NCBI GenBank assembly: GCA_964476595.1
Contig: CAYZCL010000041.1
Location: 12,464-76,463, forward strand
DNA: 64,000 nt
From: JALSRD01 sp964476595
GTDB lineage: Bacteria > Desulfobacterota > Desulfobacteria > Desulfobacterales > JALSRD01
Direction of reading: 5' to 3'
The notes beneath the pieces are model-generated. The model had not been told where the DNA came from. It worked only from the letters and a program-made list of their open reading frames with translations, and made no database searches. A program made the translations under genes and the position numbers. Each line of letters begins with the position of its first letter. The stretch's first letter is position 1. Below, piece by piece: positions 16,496-26,844 of the stretch.

Positions 16496-19400
16496 ATGCA
16501 AAAGAAACCGCAGACAGAAGTCAACCAAAGGCCACAAAAACACACCATTGACAATGACGGCGGGGTACTGTCCACCAACAGCCGGGACAATTCCCATGGA
16601 CGGAGTGATGGCCATCGATCCGGTTCGCCCCACACGACGAATTCTATTCCGTCTTGTACCGGCCCCGAAATCAAAACCGGATATGGACGCCATCCGGTTT
16701 TACCGGTTTCGTCCGTGCAGGCGGCGCCTGTATTGGATGCCTCGACACCGGAGCCGGGCCGGGTGAACATCGTCATTGCAGATCAGGGCTGGATTTTGGA
16801 ACGTTGCGCCCGCGAGATCGAATCCCGGCTCTCTTATGTCACCGTTCAGACACGACCCGACCCCCGGGCGGATCTCAACTATTACGTAAATTATTCCGCG
16901 TATCAGGAACCCCAACCAACCATTGAAATCGGGTTTTTTACCCATATCGAAGAAAGAGACAAACAGGCCGCCCGCCGGTTTTTCAGTGTCGCCCGTAAGA
17001 TGAATGTATGTGTCTGCATGTCCCCCCTGTACGCCGATCGCCTCAGGGAGGCGGGTGTAAAGGCGGTACGGGTGATCACACCCGGTGTCGATCTTGAGGC
17101 GTATCAACCCAAGGTCAGGATCGGAGTGGTGGGACGGACCTATCCCACTGGCCGGAAGGGCGAAGACCTTATTGCCAAGCTGATCGATGAACCGGGAATT
17201 GAGTGGCATTTTACCGGAAGCGGGTGGCCCGGTCCGGCGACCAATTACGCACCGGAAGAAATGCCGTCATTCTACAATTCCGTCGACTACATCCTGGTTT
17301 CGTCCTACTACGAGGGAGGTCCGATGACCGTGCTGGAAGCGTTGGCCTGCGGCAAACCGGTCATCGCCCCCCCCATTGGATTCATTCCCAGCCATCCCCA
17401 CCTCGAGTACCGCACCGGCGACGTAGAGGACTTGAGACGTGTTTTACGCGAAATAGTGGTCCAGCGATGGCAACTGCGTCAATCCGTCGCGCATCTTAGC
17501 TGGGATGCCTGGGCTTGCGCACACGATGGTTTATTCCGATCTGTAATGACCCCGAGCCGACCAAGCCGGAAATCGGGAAAATCGTCTTCCCTGAAAGTCC
17601 TGATGGCGCTACACGCTCCCGAGAACCTGTCGAAAGGCGGCCCCTCAATCCGGATTCAAAAAACAGCCCTGCATTTGCGCAAACTAGGCATTCAGGCCGA
17701 TATCACCACCGCCGATCGTCCTGACCCCACCGGCTACGATCTTGTACATGTTTTCAATGTATGGGAACCCCGGGCCGCCCTCGATCAGCTTCAGCACTTA
17801 AAAAAGTTCCCAATTCCAATCGTTCTATCCCCCATTTACCTAAACTTATCAGAAACAGCCTGGGCCTCACTGGCGATCCCTGCCATTTTTTCGCAAAGCG
17901 AATCGCCGGAGGCATTGGAGGCCCGCCTAGAACAAATCGTATCGGGCGACTGGGCGACCGACAATATCACCCGCTACGGTGACAATGAAATCGTTCCGGG
18001 CTATCACGCCATGGTAAAACAGATCGTGGGCTTGTCCAACCACCTGATTGCGCTGAGCAACTACGAGATGGAACATCTGTGGAAGCTGGGAATTGCGCCT
18101 CGCGCTTTTACGTTGGTTCCCAACGGCGCAGACCCACATCAGTTCCAATCTGCAACCGGTGAATTGTTTGCCAATACGTATGGTATCAAGGACTATGTCT
18201 TGTGCATAGGGCGAATCGAGGTCCGAAAAAATCAGTTGATGCTGTCCCATGCACTGCGCGATTTGGATATCCCATTGGTCTTCATTGGCAATTGCTTCGA
18301 ACCGCAATATCTAAAGTTGCTCCATCAATTCTCTGGACCCAGAACAATTTTCGTTGAATATTTGCCGAATGACAGCGCCTTGCTTGCTTCCGCTTATGCA
18401 GGGGCGCGTGTTTTCGCACTTCCGAGTTGGAGTGAAGGGGCACCGTTAACGGCCCTTGAAGCGGCTGCAGCCGGTTGCCCCCTGGTCTTGGGTGACCGTT
18501 CAGGGATCAGGGAGTACTTTGGAGATTTGGCGACTTACTGTGATCCCGGCAATGTCGCCGATATCCGTCGATCCGTTCGAAAAGCCTACTACGGTAAGCG
18601 GCAACAGTCGTCACGCCACGCACAGCGCCTGAAAGACCTCATCAGAAAAAACTACAACTGGTCGTCAGCGGCAGAAGCAACCGCCCAGGCTTACCGCGAG
18701 GCCCTGGCTTCATTCAAAAAGCAGCGCGCACCTGAAACGTCCGACTCCCCGCGCAAACTCGAAATTGGCAGCGGCATGAACCCCCAACCCGGTTACGAAC
18801 ATCTGGATGTCCGCTCAGACCTGCCCCACATCGACCATGTTCATGACATTAACAGGCCATTGCCATTTCCTGAAGCGACCTTTGATGAAATCCTTTCCAG
18901 GAGCTGCTTGGAGCATATTTCCTGGCGACAAATAGCCAACCTCTTGCGGGATTGGCGACGCGTACTCAAACCAGGCGGGAAACTCGAAATATGGATGCCG
19001 GATTTTGAGTACTTATGCCGGATGTATCTTCAGGGACAGACAGACCAGCACCTTGATCCTGAATATATAGCAATTGCCAGAGAGAAATTGGGGACTTATT
19101 CTCCCGCAACTTGGGCTATGATAAAGATGTTCGCAGGGCAGGATTACCCGGAAAACTTTCATACCGCCGTATATGACTTTGAAACGTTTGCCAGCATACT
19201 CCGGTTGGCGGGTTTTGAAGGTGTTGAACGGATCCCGCCTTACCACGGACTGCATGTTGTAGCGCACCGTCCTCTGGCCGACAGCCCCTCCCTGAACAAA
19301 CCGGGTTTCGCAACGGAGACAGGGCTTGACCGGCATTATCCAAGTGACGAGGATGGCGCGGTTCAAAAACCCATCTCTATCACCTGGGCGGAATCTATTT

Positions 19401-22400
19401 TTTCCTTCAGTGGGTATTCACGCCTCTCGCGCCAAACCGTGCTGTCTCTTCATCATCTTCACATACCGATAGCTGTTCGAGCCTTTGCCCGGGAAAAAGC
19501 TTTTATCAATCAATTGGACGCGCACCAACTAGTCACCTGGAAGCGATTGTTGCAAAGGTCGGTGGAGAAAAACGTCTATGTTTGCTTTCATCCACCCACC
19601 CTGTGGGACGGCAGCGATGTGTTCGCATTCAATCGCCGCCAGAATCCCGGCTTTGAAGCCTACGTCGGCATTACCATGTTCGAGACGGACCGGTTGCCGG
19701 CCAAGTGGGCTGAATCGTGTAATATAATGGATGAAATATGGGTGCCCTCCACTTTCAATAAAAAGACATTCATTTTTTCCGGGGTGGATGAACGCAAATT
19801 GCATGTGATCCCCTTTGGGATCGATACAGAGGCCTATGACCCCGGGAAAACCACCGCGATGGATATTGCCGGGAAACGCGGATTCACTTTTCTTTCCGTT
19901 TTTCAATGGACCGCCAGAAAAGGGTGGGACATTCTCTTAAAAGCCTACTTGTCAGCCTTTTCATCTTCGGATGATGTTTGTCTGGTCCTGCGCACCTATC
20001 CTTTTAGCCCGAAAGATGAGCCTATCCGGAAACAAATCGATAATTTTGCCGCGTCCCTGGGACACGATCCGAATAACATCCCCCCCATCATCTTGATCGA
20101 TGATTTTATCCCTGAAAAGGATTTACCGGCTCTTTATGCGACCGCAGATGCTTTTGTACTGCCTACCCGGGGGGAGGGATGGGGAATTCCGTTCATGGAA
20201 GCCATGGCCATGGGGCTTCCGACAATAGCGACCCGCTGGAGCGCCCATCTCGATTATATGGATGACGCCAACAGTTACCTGATCAATGTCGAAAAGATGG
20301 TTCACATCCCCACCAATCAAACGAGGGTCAACCCGTTCTACACCAGTGACCAACAGTGGGCCGAACCATGTTGGAAACACACGGCTGAACTGATGCGCAA
20401 GGTTTATGACCACCGGCGCCAAGCCCGGGAAAAAGGCTTTTTGGCACGCCGCCACATTCAATCAGAATGGAGAATAGATCGCACTGCGCAATGGATTGCC
20501 TGCCGCACAGACAAGCTTATGCGAGCCAAAACCACCCGCGGTTCGGCTCCCTCGAAACGGATACCTGCACCTAAGGCGACATGCAAGCCGATCGATCTGA
20601 ATCACGGCACCGGCTCGGCTTATCCCCACCTGTTATGGCATGCGCCGATTTACAACCATTCGGGCTATGCGGATGAAGCCCGTCACTTCCTGGAACAGCT
20701 GCATCGATTCGGATTCCCGATATCGGCCCATGAAATCGGAAAGGGATCATCGGGGTTTCGCAAGCGTCTGGGATGCGAACAACGAGAGATCCTCGATCGT
20801 CTGCTGTCGCAGAAAAGCAGGCCTCCTTTCATTAATGTAGTACATTTCCCGGCCTACGCATTCGAAAGGTTGGCCGATGCAACGTTCAACATCGGCCGAA
20901 CCATGTTCGAAACGGACAGTTTACCCGCCGAGTGGGTCGAAAAATGCAACCGCATGGATGAAGTTTGGGTCCCCTCCGATTTTAACCTCGACACCTTTCG
21001 AAATGCCGGCGTCAAAACGCCGTTACGCAAGGTCCCCGGCGGGATTGATACCGAAAGATTTCAACCCGGCCTCAAACCGCTGGAGATCGTCCCGCATCGC
21101 AAAACCGTATTTCTGTCCATGTTTGAGTGGATATTTCGCAAGGGTTGGGACGTGCTGCTGGATGCCTGGGCAGAGGCCTTTCATCCGGACGACGACGTCT
21201 GTTTGGTCCTTCGAACCTACCCCCTCGATACGGCCACCGGAACGGATCCCAAACAAGCAATTGAAAAGCGGATCGATTTCTATCTTAAAACAAGGCACAA
21301 AAAAACTAGGGCGCAAATCGCCCCCATTGTCATCCTTGGCGAGCACATCGGCGAATCAAAGCTGCCACACTTCTTCGCCGCCGGGGATGCTTATGTGTCC
21401 TGCTCCCGCGGCGAGGGATGGGGGCGGCCTCAAATGCAGGCCATGTCTTGCGGACTGCCGGTAATTGCGACCCATTGGGGAGGGAACCTCGAATTCATGA
21501 ACGGAGAAAACAGTTTTCTCCTGGACACGGAGGGTCTCACCACCATCGACGATCGAATGGAAATTCCGTTTTACCGCGGTCAAAAATGGGCGGAACCGTC
21601 TCGCGAACATCTCGTCGAACTGTTACAGGGAATTTATCGGAATCCGAAACATGCAGGGCAGATAGGCAAAAGAGCCCGGAAAGACATGGTGGCCAGATGG
21701 GGTTGGGAGGAGGTCGCACAAATTCCGGCTCAAAGGCTAAAAGAAATCCATGCCCGACCCCCAAGTGGTTCTCTGGTATCCATCTACCGGCAAAGGCCCA
21801 TCGTCGTAAAATGGGAGGGTTCCCAACTGGCTAATCACAGCTTGGCGTTGGTCAACAGAGCGCTCTGTTTCGAGCTCTCAAAAAGAACGGATGTCGAGCT
21901 GTCGATCATTTCCCGCGGTACCCAAGAGTTCAGCGCGGATCAAGATCCGGATCGGCTTGAACCCATCCAGCGTCGAATCAATAAGCCTATTGGACGCCCG
22001 GCGGATTTCCATGTCCGCCATCAGTGGCCGCCGGATTTCGCTCCGCCCGCCGAAGGACATTGGATCATGATTCAGCCGTGGGAATTCGGCCGCCTGCCCG
22101 CGGACTGGATCGAACCGCTGAACACGCTTGTGGATGAGATTTGGGTGCCCAGCAATTACGTCCGTCAAGTTTACATCCAGAGCGGTATACCCGGAGAAAG
22201 AGTGTTCGTCGTCCCCAATGGTGTCGACTTCGACCGGTTCAGCTCCCAAGCGCCAAAATTTTCCCTCAAATCTCAAAAAAAGTTCAAATTCCTTTTTGTT
22301 GGCGGCACCATCTGGCGCAAAGGTATTGATGTTTTATTGGAGGCCTACACCGAAGCGTTTTCCGCGCGAGACGACGTCTGCCTGGTCATCAAGGATATCG

Positions 22401-25400
22401 GCACGCAGGGAATTTACAAGCGGCAGGCAGCCGTCTCCCGCATTGCCGAAATCCAGGAAACACCTGACGCTCCGCAGATCGAATACCTCGACGAAAACAT
22501 GACGGATCGGGACATCGCCGGCCTGTATACGGCCTGCAATGCATTGGTGCACCCTTACCGGGGAGAGGGATTTGCGCTGCCGGTTGCCGAAGCCATGGCC
22601 TGTGGTCTCCCGGTGATCGTTACGGCGGGCGGTGCATGCGACGATTTCTGTTGCGAAAAAACCGCCTACTTCATAACGGCTTCACGCCAGCCCGTTCAGA
22701 TAGATCAATGCACGCTTGCCGGACAGGGGTGGATTTTGGAACCGGACAAGAGGCGCCTGGTCAATCTGCTCAGACATGTTTATCATCACCAGGACGAAGC
22801 CGACAAAATTGGATCCAGTGCGGCCACAGCCATCCGTCAGAGACTGGGTTGGGATAAGTCCGCACAAATCATCGTCGACAGGATGAGAGCCTTGCAGGAC
22901 ACGCCGATCCGGAGGCTGTCCAATGACCGGGGCCATGTCGTCCCAGAGCCCGCCAGGCGGTATCAAGAGGCAAGGAAACTGCTTGAAAAGGGAGATCATG
23001 CGGGCGCCAAACAAGCATTGTACAATTTGACCGTTGACTTTCCAGAGTTTGCCTTGGCCCACAACGATCTGGGTATCCTGTACCACGGCAGCGGAGAGAC
23101 CGAGAAGGCACTTTCATGTTATCGCAGGGCCGTTGAAATCGACCCCCTGAACAGTGTTTTCCAGAAGAACCTGGCCGACTATTATTGCGTCGTGCTGGGA
23201 GAAGTCGAGCAAGCCATGGAGATCTACGTCAACATCCTGCGACATGATCCACAGGATGTGGAGGCACTGCTGGCCATGGGTCACATATGCCGAATGCTGG
23301 ACCGCGAAGATGACGCCGTCGACTTCTATCGGCGCGTTCTGGAGGTAGACGGGGAAAACGAAACGGCTTTGGCAAGCCTGGTATCTCCGGATCAGAGAAA
23401 CTCCGAAAACGAGCCCCCCCTGGACGCCGATTCGGCATACCGGAAACTGCTTGAGGAAATGGAGACCGATACGCCCGAAACCGCCATTGCCAAGATCACG
23501 ACATTTCTGTCGGCGTTTCCCGATCTCGCCCGCGCACACAGCGATCTGGCGACACTGTATCAGCGGACGGGAGATAGTGCCGCTGCCGAAAGGCATCTTC
23601 GCAGGGCCGTCGACCTCGAACCGGAGAATGGCGCCATTCAGAAGAATCTTGCCGACTTCTACCTGGTGGAGCAAAACCGCAAACAGGAGGCCCTCGATAT
23701 CTACGCAAGACTCGTGGAGAAGCACCCCTGCGATGAAGTTCTCCTGCTGATGGCCGGACACCTCAGTGTGGCCGTTGAGCGCCTGGACGACGCCCGATCT
23801 TATTACGAACGACTCCTGACCCTCAACCCCGACCATCAGGATGCGCGTGCAGGAATAGACGGGATCCAGCGGCGACAGGCATCGACTCCCGCTATCCGGG
23901 CATCCCAAGACGAGAACGCACGGACGTGTCACGCCGGAATCGGCGAAGCCGAGGATGAGGGAAACCGGCCCCAAATCTCCATCCTGCTTCCGGCCGCCGG
24001 CCCGCTGAAGCAGCTGCGGCGTTGCCTCGAAGCCATCGCACACCACACGCCGGAATGCCACGAAGTCATCCTTGTGGACACCGGGATCTCACAGGGATCG
24101 GTAAAATGGTTGAAGAATCATCTGGAGCAAAACCGTCACTACCGGAAAGTTTCCTGTAAAAGGGGAACCAGCCGGGCGGCCGCTTTGAATCTCGGCATCG
24201 CCGCCAGCCGGGGGGAATTCATCCTGGCACTCACCAGTGACGTGGAAGTAACCGCAGGGTGGCTGACGGCGCTGCTGGCACATTTTCGACACGTTCCCGA
24301 CATCGGCGTACTCGGCGCCATGTCCAACGTGGCGGCCGCCCGACAGACGACGCCTCTTGCATGGCATTCGGAATCAGGGAAATTGAATGCTTTCGCGGAG
24401 ACCTACTTTCAGCGTCACCGATACCGCCGGATCCCCGTGGATACCGTGGACAGCTTCTGCATGCTCATGCGACGCAGCCTTCTCGATGCCATTGGGACCT
24501 TTGACGAGGGGGTCGGTGAAGGCGGATACGAGGCCGAAGACATTTGCCTTCGAGCTGCATTGCACGGTCGTCAGAACTACGTCGCCGGTGACGTCTATCT
24601 CCACCGGCGGGTTAATAAGCAAGCCCGGAGAAGTTCAAAGCAATTCGACTTGAAGTGGAGCGGCGCCGACGACAGACGCCCCGAAGGCAAACGCCACTTG
24701 GCGCTGCTGGCGAGGCATAAGGCTCTGCGCGCCTGGCAGGCCGAACACATCGACGAGGCCGGAGAGCTTTACCTGGAGGCCATCGGCCTGGTGCCCGATG
24801 ATCCCCGCAGCTATCTTTCGCTGGCCGAAATGCTGATCCAGACGCGCCAGTTCAGGGAAGCTCTCGAAGTAATTGAGGAGATGCCCGCAAAAGACAGCGA
24901 CACTTCGGCGCTGGCCCTGGCGGCCAAATGCCATCACGGCCTGGATAATTACAAAAAGGCCGATCGGCTGGCAGCCGCGGCATTGCGCATCGATCCGGGA
25001 AACGCGGCTGCCTGCGATCTGAGGGGCATCCTGTCCCATGCGCGAAACGACGGGCAAGGCGCCAAGGGCTGGTTCGAGCGCGCCCGTGAAGCCGATCCGG
25101 GATACGCCGACGCATACACCCACCTCGCCGCCCTTCAATGGGAGGCCGGTGATCAGGCGGCCGCCGTCACGCTGTTCGAGCGGGGGTTTGTCCTTTCCCC
25201 CGCCCGTTACGAAGTCGCAACCGCTTATCACCAAGCCCTCTCAGAACGACAGGACTGGCGGCGCGCCCGGGTCGTCATTCAGGAGGCCGCCGCCGCCTAC
25301 CCTTACAGCAAAAAAATCCGCTATATGGAAATCGACGTACTGCTGCGGCTGCAGGAAGATTCCGAGGCCATGGGTGCCATCGAAAGCGCCATGGCCGATT

Positions 25401-26719
25401 TCGGAGTCGAGGACGGTATGCTCTCGGCCGCGCTCAAGGTACGGGCAACGCTCGCATCGCAACAAGAAACCGCTGATTCGGATCTGGTCTCGCTGTGCAT
25501 GATCGTTAAAAACGAAGAGAAAGTACTGGCCAAGTGCCTTTCCAGCGTGAAGCCGGTGGTGGATGAAATCGTCGTTGTGGACACCGGGTCTTCCGATCAT
25601 ACGCCGGATATCGCCCGCGCTTTCGGCGCGCGTGTGGACACTTTCGCCTGGGACGGCGATTTCGCCGCGGCCCGCAACCGGTCCCTGGAACTGGCGCGAG
25701 GGCGGGTGATCTTCGTCATGGATGCCGACGAGGCGCTCTCTGCACAGCAGCATAGTCTTTTCAGGCGCCTGAGCCGCCGTGCGCTGCGCCGCCGCCAAGC
25801 ATTCATCGTCAACACCCGCAACTACACTTTCGACGGCAACCAGATCAACTGGACGGCCAACGAGGGCCATTTCGGCGCACTCGAAGCCGGCACGGGCTGG
25901 ACTCCCAGTGCCAAGGTGCGCATTTTCCCCAAGTTGCCCGCCGTACGTTACGAATTTCCGGTCCACGAAATCGTTGAGCACTCCCTGGAAAGGGCCGGTA
26001 TCGCCATTAAGCCTTGTGACCTGCAGATTCATCACTACGGAAAACTTGATCGCCGGAAGAACCGGCAGAAGGATGAAATTTATTACGATATCGGGCGCCG
26101 AAAACTGGCCCAGACCGGCGACATCCCCATTGCCTTGAAGGAACTGGCTGTACAGGCCACGTCACTTCAGAAGCACAGCGAGGCTGTCGAGCTGTGGGAG
26201 CGGTATCTCGCGGTGAAACAAGACGACCCGCAAGCCTACATCAACCTGGGCATCTCCTTTTGCATGCTGGGGGATTTCACTGCAGTGCGTCAGGCGGCCG
26301 AAAAAGCGCTCCGCCTCAAACCCGGCCTCAAGGAGGGCCATTACAACCACGCGCTGGCCCAGCTGCACCTGGGCCGGCCCAGGGAAGCGCTCGAGCGACT
26401 GGAGAAACTCTGCCGTCGGATGCCGGAATACCTGCCGGCCCGTTTCCTGCTGGCCGCCGCACATTGCGCCGTGGGAGACGGCGATGCCGCCCAAAGCATT
26501 CTCAAGGAACTGTCGCGCACGGCCATCGGTCCCGGGCTGTCCATTCGCTGTAGCGAACTGGCCCGCGGTCTGATGAACTCCGGCCGGGTGGAATTCGCCC
26601 GTGCGCTGGTCGATGCCGCCATCGAAAGCGGACTGGACAGCGGGGACTTGGTGTCGCTACAAAGCGAATGTCTCATACGGGATGAATCGCGCCACCCCAA
26701 AACAGGAACTTACGAGTAG
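16496..26719 (+). CDS. Giant multidomain glycosyltransferase (five GT-B, two GT-A, one methyltransferase, TPR blocks)
   Basis: 3,407 codons without interruption; ATG follows AGGGTCTATAG. No signal peptide or membrane segment seen; cytoplasmic. Approximate domains: GT4-type GT-B 90-355 (EGGPMTVLEALACGKP); second GT-B 367-740 (EGAPLTALEAAAAGCP); class I SAM methyltransferase 750-925 (LEIGSGMNPQPGYEHLDV); GT-B 3 at 960-1345 (EGWGIPFMEAMAMGLP); GT-B 4 at 1376-1755 (EGWGRPQMQAMSCGLP, second EX7E Glu replaced by Gln); GT-B 5 at 1768-2135 (EGFALPVAEAMACGLP); TPRs 2159-2455; GT2-type GT-A 2492-2700 (DXD-like TSDVEV); TPRs 2740-2985; second GT-A 2996-3220 of SunS-like type (VSLCMIVKNEE, VMDADEA); TPRs to the end. 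Domains 3-5 share xFETDxLPAxW and look like tandem duplicates. Flanked by flagellar genes and next to flagellin, so flagellin O-glycan assembly is inferred. The first half appears less GC-rich than the second, suggesting mosaic origin. Confidence 0.9.
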   Translation: MQKKPQTEVNQRPQKHTIDNDGGVLSTNSRDNSHGRSDGHRSGSPHTTNSIPSCTGPEIKTGYGRHPVLPVSSVQAAPVLDASTPEPGRVNIVIADQGWILERCAREIESRLSYVTVQTRPDPRADLNYYVNYSAYQEPQPTIEIGFFTHIEERDKQAARRFFSVARKMNVCVCMSPLYADRLREAGVKAVRVITPGVDLEAYQPKVRIGVVGRTYPTGRKGEDLIAKLIDEPGIEWHFTGSGWPGPATNYAPEEMPSFYNSVDYILVSSYYEGGPMTVLEALACGKPVIAPPIGFIPSHPHLEYRTGDVEDLRRVLREIVVQRWQLRQSVAHLSWDAWACAHDGLFRSVMTPSRPSRKSGKSSSLKVLMALHAPENLSKGGPSIRIQKTALHLRKLGIQADITTADRPDPTGYDLVHVFNVWEPRAALDQLQHLKKFPIPIVLSPIYLNLSETAWASLAIPAIFSQSESPEALEARLEQIVSGDWATDNITRYGDNEIVPGYHAMVKQIVGLSNHLIALSNYEMEHLWKLGIAPRAFTLVPNGADPHQFQSATGELFANTYGIKDYVLCIGRIEVRKNQLMLSHALRDLDIPLVFIGNCFEPQYLKLLHQFSGPRTIFVEYLPNDSALLASAYAGARVFALPSWSEGAPLTALEAAAAGCPLVLGDRSGIREYFGDLATYCDPGNVADIRRSVRKAYYGKRQQSSRHAQRLKDLIRKNYNWSSAAEATAQAYREALASFKKQRAPETSDSPRKLEIGSGMNPQPGYEHLDVRSDLPHIDHVHDINRPLPFPEATFDEILSRSCLEHISWRQIANLLRDWRRVLKPGGKLEIWMPDFEYLCRMYLQGQTDQHLDPEYIAIAREKLGTYSPATWAMIKMFAGQDYPENFHTAVYDFETFASILRLAGFEGVERIPPYHGLHVVAHRPLADSPSLNKPGFATETGLDRHYPSDEDGAVQKPISITWAESIFSFSGYSRLSRQTVLSLHHLHIPIAVRAFAREKAFINQLDAHQLVTWKRLLQRSVEKNVYVCFHPPTLWDGSDVFAFNRRQNPGFEAYVGITMFETDRLPAKWAESCNIMDEIWVPSTFNKKTFIFSGVDERKLHVIPFGIDTEAYDPGKTTAMDIAGKRGFTFLSVFQWTARKGWDILLKAYLSAFSSSDDVCLVLRTYPFSPKDEPIRKQIDNFAASLGHDPNNIPPIILIDDFIPEKDLPALYATADAFVLPTRGEGWGIPFMEAMAMGLPTIATRWSAHLDYMDDANSYLINVEKMVHIPTNQTRVNPFYTSDQQWAEPCWKHTAELMRKVYDHRRQAREKGFLARRHIQSEWRIDRTAQWIACRTDKLMRAKTTRGSAPSKRIPAPKATCKPIDLNHGTGSAYPHLLWHAPIYNHSGYADEARHFLEQLHRFGFPISAHEIGKGSSGFRKRLGCEQREILDRLLSQKSRPPFINVVHFPAYAFERLADATFNIGRTMFETDSLPAEWVEKCNRMDEVWVPSDFNLDTFRNAGVKTPLRKVPGGIDTERFQPGLKPLEIVPHRKTVFLSMFEWIFRKGWDVLLDAWAEAFHPDDDVCLVLRTYPLDTATGTDPKQAIEKRIDFYLKTRHKKTRAQIAPIVILGEHIGESKLPHFFAAGDAYVSCSRGEGWGRPQMQAMSCGLPVIATHWGGNLEFMNGENSFLLDTEGLTTIDDRMEIPFYRGQKWAEPSREHLVELLQGIYRNPKHAGQIGKRARKDMVARWGWEEVAQIPAQRLKEIHARPPSGSLVSIYRQRPIVVKWEGSQLANHSLALVNRALCFELSKRTDVELSIISRGTQEFSADQDPDRLEPIQRRINKPIGRPADFHVRHQWPPDFAPPAEGHWIMIQPWEFGRLPADWIEPLNTLVDEIWVPSNYVRQVYIQSGIPGERVFVVPNGVDFDRFSSQAPKFSLKSQKKFKFLFVGGTIWRKGIDVLLEAYTEAFSARDDVCLVIKDIGTQGIYKRQAAVSRIAEIQETPDAPQIEYLDENMTDRDIAGLYTACNALVHPYRGEGFALPVAEAMACGLPVIVTAGGACDDFCCEKTAYFITASRQPVQIDQCTLAGQGWILEPDKRRLVNLLRHVYHHQDEADKIGSSAATAIRQRLGWDKSAQIIVDRMRALQDTPIRRLSNDRGHVVPEPARRYQEARKLLEKGDHAGAKQALYNLTVDFPEFALAHNDLGILYHGSGETEKALSCYRRAVEIDPLNSVFQKNLADYYCVVLGEVEQAMEIYVNILRHDPQDVEALLAMGHICRMLDREDDAVDFYRRVLEVDGENETALASLVSPDQRNSENEPPLDADSAYRKLLEEMETDTPETAIAKITTFLSAFPDLARAHSDLATLYQRTGDSAAAERHLRRAVDLEPENGAIQKNLADFYLVEQNRKQEALDIYARLVEKHPCDEVLLLMAGHLSVAVERLDDARSYYERLLTLNPDHQDARAGIDGIQRRQASTPAIRASQDENARTCHAGIGEAEDEGNRPQISILLPAAGPLKQLRRCLEAIAHHTPECHEVILVDTGISQGSVKWLKNHLEQNRHYRKVSCKRGTSRAAALNLGIAASRGEFILALTSDVEVTAGWLTALLAHFRHVPDIGVLGAMSNVAAARQTTPLAWHSESGKLNAFAETYFQRHRYRRIPVDTVDSFCMLMRRSLLDAIGTFDEGVGEGGYEAEDICLRAALHGRQNYVAGDVYLHRRVNKQARRSSKQFDLKWSGADDRRPEGKRHLALLARHKALRAWQAEHIDEAGELYLEAIGLVPDDPRSYLSLAEMLIQTRQFREALEVIEEMPAKDSDTSALALAAKCHHGLDNYKKADRLAAAALRIDPGNAAACDLRGILSHARNDGQGAKGWFERAREADPGYADAYTHLAALQWEAGDQAAAVTLFERGFVLSPARYEVATAYHQALSERQDWRRARVVIQEAAAAYPYSKKIRYMEIDVLLRLQEDSEAMGAIESAMADFGVEDGMLSAALKVRATLASQQETADSDLVSLCMIVKNEEKVLAKCLSSVKPVVDEIVVVDTGSSDHTPDIARAFGARVDTFAWDGDFAAARNRSLELARGRVIFVMDADEALSAQQHSLFRRLSRRALRRRQAFIVNTRNYTFDGNQINWTANEGHFGALEAGTGWTPSAKVRIFPKLPAVRYEFPVHEIVEHSLERAGIAIKPCDLQIHHYGKLDRRKNRQKDEIYYDIGRRKLAQTGDIPIALKELAVQATSLQKHSEAVELWERYLAVKQDDPQAYINLGISFCMLGDFTAVRQAAEKALRLKPGLKEGHYNHALAQLHLGRPREALERLEKLCRRMPEYLPARFLLAAAHCAVGDGDAAQSILKELSRTAIGPGLSIRCSELARGLMNSGRVEFARALVDAAIESGLDSGDLVSLQSECLIRDESRHPKTGTYE

Positions 26720-26811
26720 GAAAGAGAGGGGGGAATCCGCACACACAAAAGCGGTTTTTCCTACTCGGAAAGCCGCCAGGTTGTCTTGTGCGTTGATATT
26801 CCGGAGGTTGA

Positions 26812-26840
26812 GGGCCGGGAGTCACCCGGCCCATTTTTTT
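26812..26840 (+). terminator. Rho-independent terminator of the giant glycosyltransferase gene
   Basis: GGGCCGGG (26812-26819), loop AGTCA, CCCGGCCC (26825-26832), then ATTTTTTT. A classic intrinsic terminator on the plus strand, just before the convergent flaF stop. Confidence 0.85.
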
Positions 26841-26844
26841 ACGA

